NCBI GenBank assembly: GCA_964576765.1
Contig: CAZNWH010000099.1
Span: forward strand, 1-7,792
Reading direction: 5' to 3'
DNA: 7,792 nt
Source of the DNA: Hellea sp964576765
Lineage (GTDB): Bacteria > Pseudomonadota > Alphaproteobacteria > Caulobacterales > Maricaulaceae
The notes below the pieces were generated by a model, which was not told where the DNA came from, did not search any database, and was given only the letters and a program-made list of their open reading frames with translations. Below are positions 5,336 through 7,792 of the stretch, one piece after another (position 1 is the stretch's first letter; every line of letters starts with the position of its first letter). The translations under genes and the position numbers were made by a program.

Positions 5336-7135
5336 ATGTCTTCTCCTGAATTAGTTCTGAAAAATACCTTCGGGTTCGATGCTTTTCGTCCCGGTCAAGC
5401 TGATGTCATTTCTGCCTTAATTGAAGGGAAAAACTTACTTGCCGTTATGCCAACGGGGGCAGGAAAATCACTGTGTTATCAAGTGCCCGCTTTGTTATTT
5501 GATAAGCCTACCATCGTAATCTCGCCGCTTGTCGCTCTAATGGATAACCAAGTGGCAGGTCTGCGTATGAACGGCGTTAAAGTTAGCGTGCTACATTCTG
5601 GCCAATCGCGCGACATTAATGTAGCTGAATGGCAAGCCGTTACGCATGGCGGAGCCAAACTGTTATATATGTCTCCTGAGCGATTGATGACAGGTCGCAT
5701 GTTATCTGCGATGAAAGCTCTGGACCCTGCCATGTTCGTGGTTGATGAGGCACATTGCGTCTCCAAATGGGGCCCAGCGTTCCGGCCCGAATATGCCGAT
5801 CTGCAAAGATTGAAAGACATATTCCCTAAGGCGCGCATGGCAGCCTTTACAGCGACAGCGGATGAGCTGACCCGTGAAGATATTGCGGATAAGCTGTTTA
5901 ACGGACAAGGACAGATTATCGTTCAAGGGTTTGATCGCCCCAATCTATCGCTCGCGGTCTCACCCCTGCGTAATCGCCGAGATCAACTTTTAGAGTTTAT
6001 GAAGATGACTAGAGGTCAGTCTGGAATTGTCTATTGTCTCTCTCGCAAAAATACGGAAAAGTTTACAGAAATCCTGAAGACCGCAGGGTATAAGGCTCTG
6101 CCCTATCATGCAGGCATGTCATCTGAAGCCCGTTTTGAAAATCAAGAACGGTTTATGGCCGAAGATGGCGTCATCATTGTCGCGACGATTGCTTTTGGGA
6201 TGGGTATAGATAAGCCCGATATTCGCTTTGTTTATCATATGAATATTCCGGGTAGTCTTGAGGCGTTTTACCAAGAAATTGGCAGGGCTGGACGGGACGG
6301 AAGCCCTGCTGTTACAGCTTTGCTTTACGGTCTTGATGATATCCGTATGCGGCGGCAATTTATTTCAGATGATGGCAGTGATGGTGAACACCAAATGCGT
6401 GAACATAAGCGTCTTGATGCCTTGCTCGGCTATTGCGAGGCGTCGGGATGTCGTCGACAACTTCTGCTGAATTACTTTGGAGAGACTGCTGCGCCTTGCG
6501 GTAATTGCGATAATTGCATATCGCCGCCAGAAATGATCGATGCGACGCAACCTGCCAAGACGCTCTTTTCAGCGATCTCCCAAACAGGCCAACGTTTTGG
6601 CACGACCCATGTTATTGCCGTCGCGCGGGGGGATGCAACGGATAGAGTCGTCCAATTTTCTCATGATAATTTGGAAGCTTTTGGTCAAGGAAGCGATTAT
6701 AGTAAACCCTATCTCCAAGCTCTAATTAGGCAAGCTGTCGGGGCCGGCATTATCTCTATGGATATAAGCCGTTACGGCGCGTTAACATTGGAGGCGGGTG
6801 CTTTGGATATTCTCGCCGACCAAGGTGTGTTTGAATGCAAAGACCTTGCAATTGGGCGCACGCAAAGAACGGCGCGAAAGGCCCGCAAGGTGATCGCCGA
6901 AACTGCGCTTAACCCAGACGAGCAAGCACTGCTGGTAAAGCTTAAATCTTTGCGTATGGATTTTGCACGCGAGATCGGCAAACCGGCCTTTGTGGTGTTT
7001 TCAGATGCAACTCTTATGGATATGGTAGCCAAGACCCCGGCAAATAAAGCTGAAATGCTTGATGTGTCTGGTGTTGGTGAAACCAAATATGCCCGTTATG
7101 GCGAAGCCTTTTTAGGGCTTATTCAGAACGCCTAA
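5336..7135 (+). CDS. recQ: ATP-dependent DNA helicase RecQ
   Basis: This 599-aa 3'-to-5' DNA helicase acts in recombination and in repair of stalled forks. All RecQ domains are present in order. Motif 0 is FRPGQ (17-21), Walker A PTGAGKS (39-45), DEAH box (137-140), motif III TAT (172-174) and motif VI QEIGRAGRDG (313-322). The RecQ-C-terminal zinc site is C372, C388, C391 and C394 (CRR, then CGNCDNC). A winged-helix region follows (about 405-505), then an HRDC domain (about 518-598). Length matches E. coli RecQ (about 610 aa). In the aromatic-rich loop after the DEAH box, the His-Asp of E. coli (WGHDFRPEY) is Pro-Ala here (WGPAFRPEY, P147-A148). The start at 5336 fits the family N-terminus, but the nearest purine-rich site (AAGG at 5318-5321) is 14 nt away, so translation may depend on a weak or leaderless start. 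The 3' end interlocks with the convergent SDR gene. Confidence 0.97.
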   Translation: MSSPELVLKNTFGFDAFRPGQADVISALIEGKNLLAVMPTGAGKSLCYQVPALLFDKPTIVISPLVALMDNQVAGLRMNGVKVSVLHSGQSRDINVAEWQAVTHGGAKLLYMSPERLMTGRMLSAMKALDPAMFVVDEAHCVSKWGPAFRPEYADLQRLKDIFPKARMAAFTATADELTREDIADKLFNGQGQIIVQGFDRPNLSLAVSPLRNRRDQLLEFMKMTRGQSGIVYCLSRKNTEKFTEILKTAGYKALPYHAGMSSEARFENQERFMAEDGVIIVATIAFGMGIDKPDIRFVYHMNIPGSLEAFYQEIGRAGRDGSPAVTALLYGLDDIRMRRQFISDDGSDGEHQMREHKRLDALLGYCEASGCRRQLLLNYFGETAAPCGNCDNCISPPEMIDATQPAKTLFSAISQTGQRFGTTHVIAVARGDATDRVVQFSHDNLEAFGQGSDYSKPYLQALIRQAVGAGIISMDISRYGALTLEAGALDILADQGVFECKDLAIGRTQRTARKARKVIAETALNPDEQALLVKLKSLRMDFAREIGKPAFVVFSDATLMDMVAKTPANKAEMLDVSGVGETKYARYGEAFLGLIQNA

Positions 7136-7142
7136 ACTAGGC
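7130..7142. repeat. Short inverted repeat across the recQ/SDR stop codons
   Basis: GCCTA (7130-7134) and TAGGC (7138-7142) form a perfect 5-bp stem with a 3-nt loop, covering both overlapping stop codons. No T-run follows on either strand, so it does not qualify as a normal intrinsic terminator. It could be a weak bidirectional stop or a chance palindrome. Confidence 0.3.
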
Positions 7143-7792
7143 CAAGATCGGCGAGGCAGGCATCATAATCGGCAAGGTTTGAGGTATGGCGGTCAATCAT
7201 GGCCTGACGAGCTTCAGGGTCGTTGAAAACATGGAGGCGGTTAGCTTCAACGGCTTTCATACAAAGCTCTGCATAGACATCGGCGCTCATGCCATTTTCA
7301 ATCAAAGACTTTACAGTCAAATAGGCTTTGGACGTTTTGAATTTTTCTCGGTTATTAACCGCGCCGGGACTAATGTCCGATGTGTTATGAATATTAGACT
7401 TGACCCATGTCGGACAAAGACAGGATACGCCAATCCCGACTGAGGCAAGCTCCATCCGCAAAGCTTCGGAATAACCGACGACAGCAAATTTCGTCGCGAA
7501 ATAAGGCCCCATACCTGTATTCGTCACATGGCCAGCCATAGAAGCCGTATTGACGATATGGCCACCTTCTCCATGGGAAATAATTAGGGGCAAGAATGTC
7601 TCCACCCCGTAAACTACGCCCATCAGATTGATGTTGTTAATCCAGCGCCAATCATCAAGATTAAATTGGCCGGGAGGGCCCGCGAGGCTTACACCTGCAT
7701 TATTGAAAACAAGATGGATATTGCCAAAGGCTTGGGTCGCGGCCTTGGCGGCGCCTTGAACCGAAGACGCATCGGAAACATCACAGACGACA
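7132..7792 (-). CDS. Classical SDR-family oxidoreductase, partial (N-terminus outside window)
   Basis: The reading frame stays open from the TAG stop (7134-7132) to the right edge, giving 219 visible residues. The internal ATG at 7623 is not the true start, because the 56 residues upstream of it are clearly SDR. These hold the VxCDVSD adenine-site segment, NNAG (visible residues 30-33) and the active-site Asn in NINLMG (N55). The catalytic Ser (S84, in NTASMAG), Tyr (Y97) and Lys (K101, YFATK) are all present, with the normal 13-residue Ser-Tyr spacing. The missing part should be about 60-70 residues containing the TGxxxGIG cofactor loop. The extended tail after about residue 130 (PTWVKSNIH onward) resembles SDRs acting on hydrophobic alcohols or ketones, but the substrate is unknown. 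Unlike the pteridine-reductase-type SDR at 1628, this one has the ordinary Ser-Tyr-Lys set, so the two are not recent duplicates. Confidence 0.92.
   Translation of the reverse strand, partial: VVCDVSDASSVQGAAKAATQAFGNIHLVFNNAGVSLAGPPGQFNLDDWRWINNINLMGVVYGVETFLPLIISHGEGGHIVNTASMAGHVTNTGMGPYFATKFAVVGYSEALRMELASVGIGVSCLCPTWVKSNIHNTSDISPGAVNNREKFKTSKAYLTVKSLIENGMSADVYAELCMKAVEANRLHVFNDPEARQAMIDRHTSNLADYDACLADLGLV

Noticed and set aside
7186..7443. Plus-strand open frame of 85 codons opposite the right-edge SDR
   Set aside because: It is a shadow of the SDR coding strand, with no credible ribosome site or domain.

Overview
The window looks like an ordinary chromosomal segment of a bacterium with moderate GC content and dense gene packing. 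An alphaproteobacterium, possibly a marine Caulobacterales/Hyphomonadaceae-type organism, is my best guess. I base this on the style of the RecQ, ABC exporter, pteridine-reductase-like and Cys-less PTPS-like proteins, not on any marker gene. No phage, transposon, CRISPR, tRNA or rRNA signature is visible.

Layout. (1) Positions 1-123 are non-coding and hold two candidate back-to-back promoters. (2) A plus-strand unit of five closely spaced genes runs from 124 to 3394: a 43-aa membrane protein, a CaCA-family Ca2+/Na+ antiporter, a PTPS/QueD-like protein, a pteridine-reductase-type SDR and a LacI-family regulator. Gaps are 13, 10, -4 and 27 nt, so one transcript is plausible. (3) A minus-strand MsbA-like ABC exporter (3391-5283) converges on the LacI gene, and their stop codons interlock. 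(4) A 52-nt divergent spacer separates it from plus-strand recQ (5336-7135). (5) recQ converges, again with interlocked stops, on a minus-strand classical SDR gene that runs off the right edge.

How the genes relate. The clearest functional pair is the PTPS-like protein and the SDR, joined by an ATGA overlap. The SDR has the Asp-x12-Tyr-x3-Lys catalytic arrangement of pteridine reductase/FolM rather than the Ser of ordinary SDRs, which points to pterin or folate chemistry. The PTPS-like partner keeps the zinc histidines but lacks the catalytic cysteine and the usual pterin-anchoring glutamate, so a plain queuosine (QueD) role is doubtful. I see no obvious link between this pair and the antiporter, LacI regulator, exporter or helicase.

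I did not find a clear-cut new system. The points most worth a second look are the catalytically altered PTPS-like protein with its pteridine-reductase partner, and the unlisted small membrane protein ahead of the antiporter.
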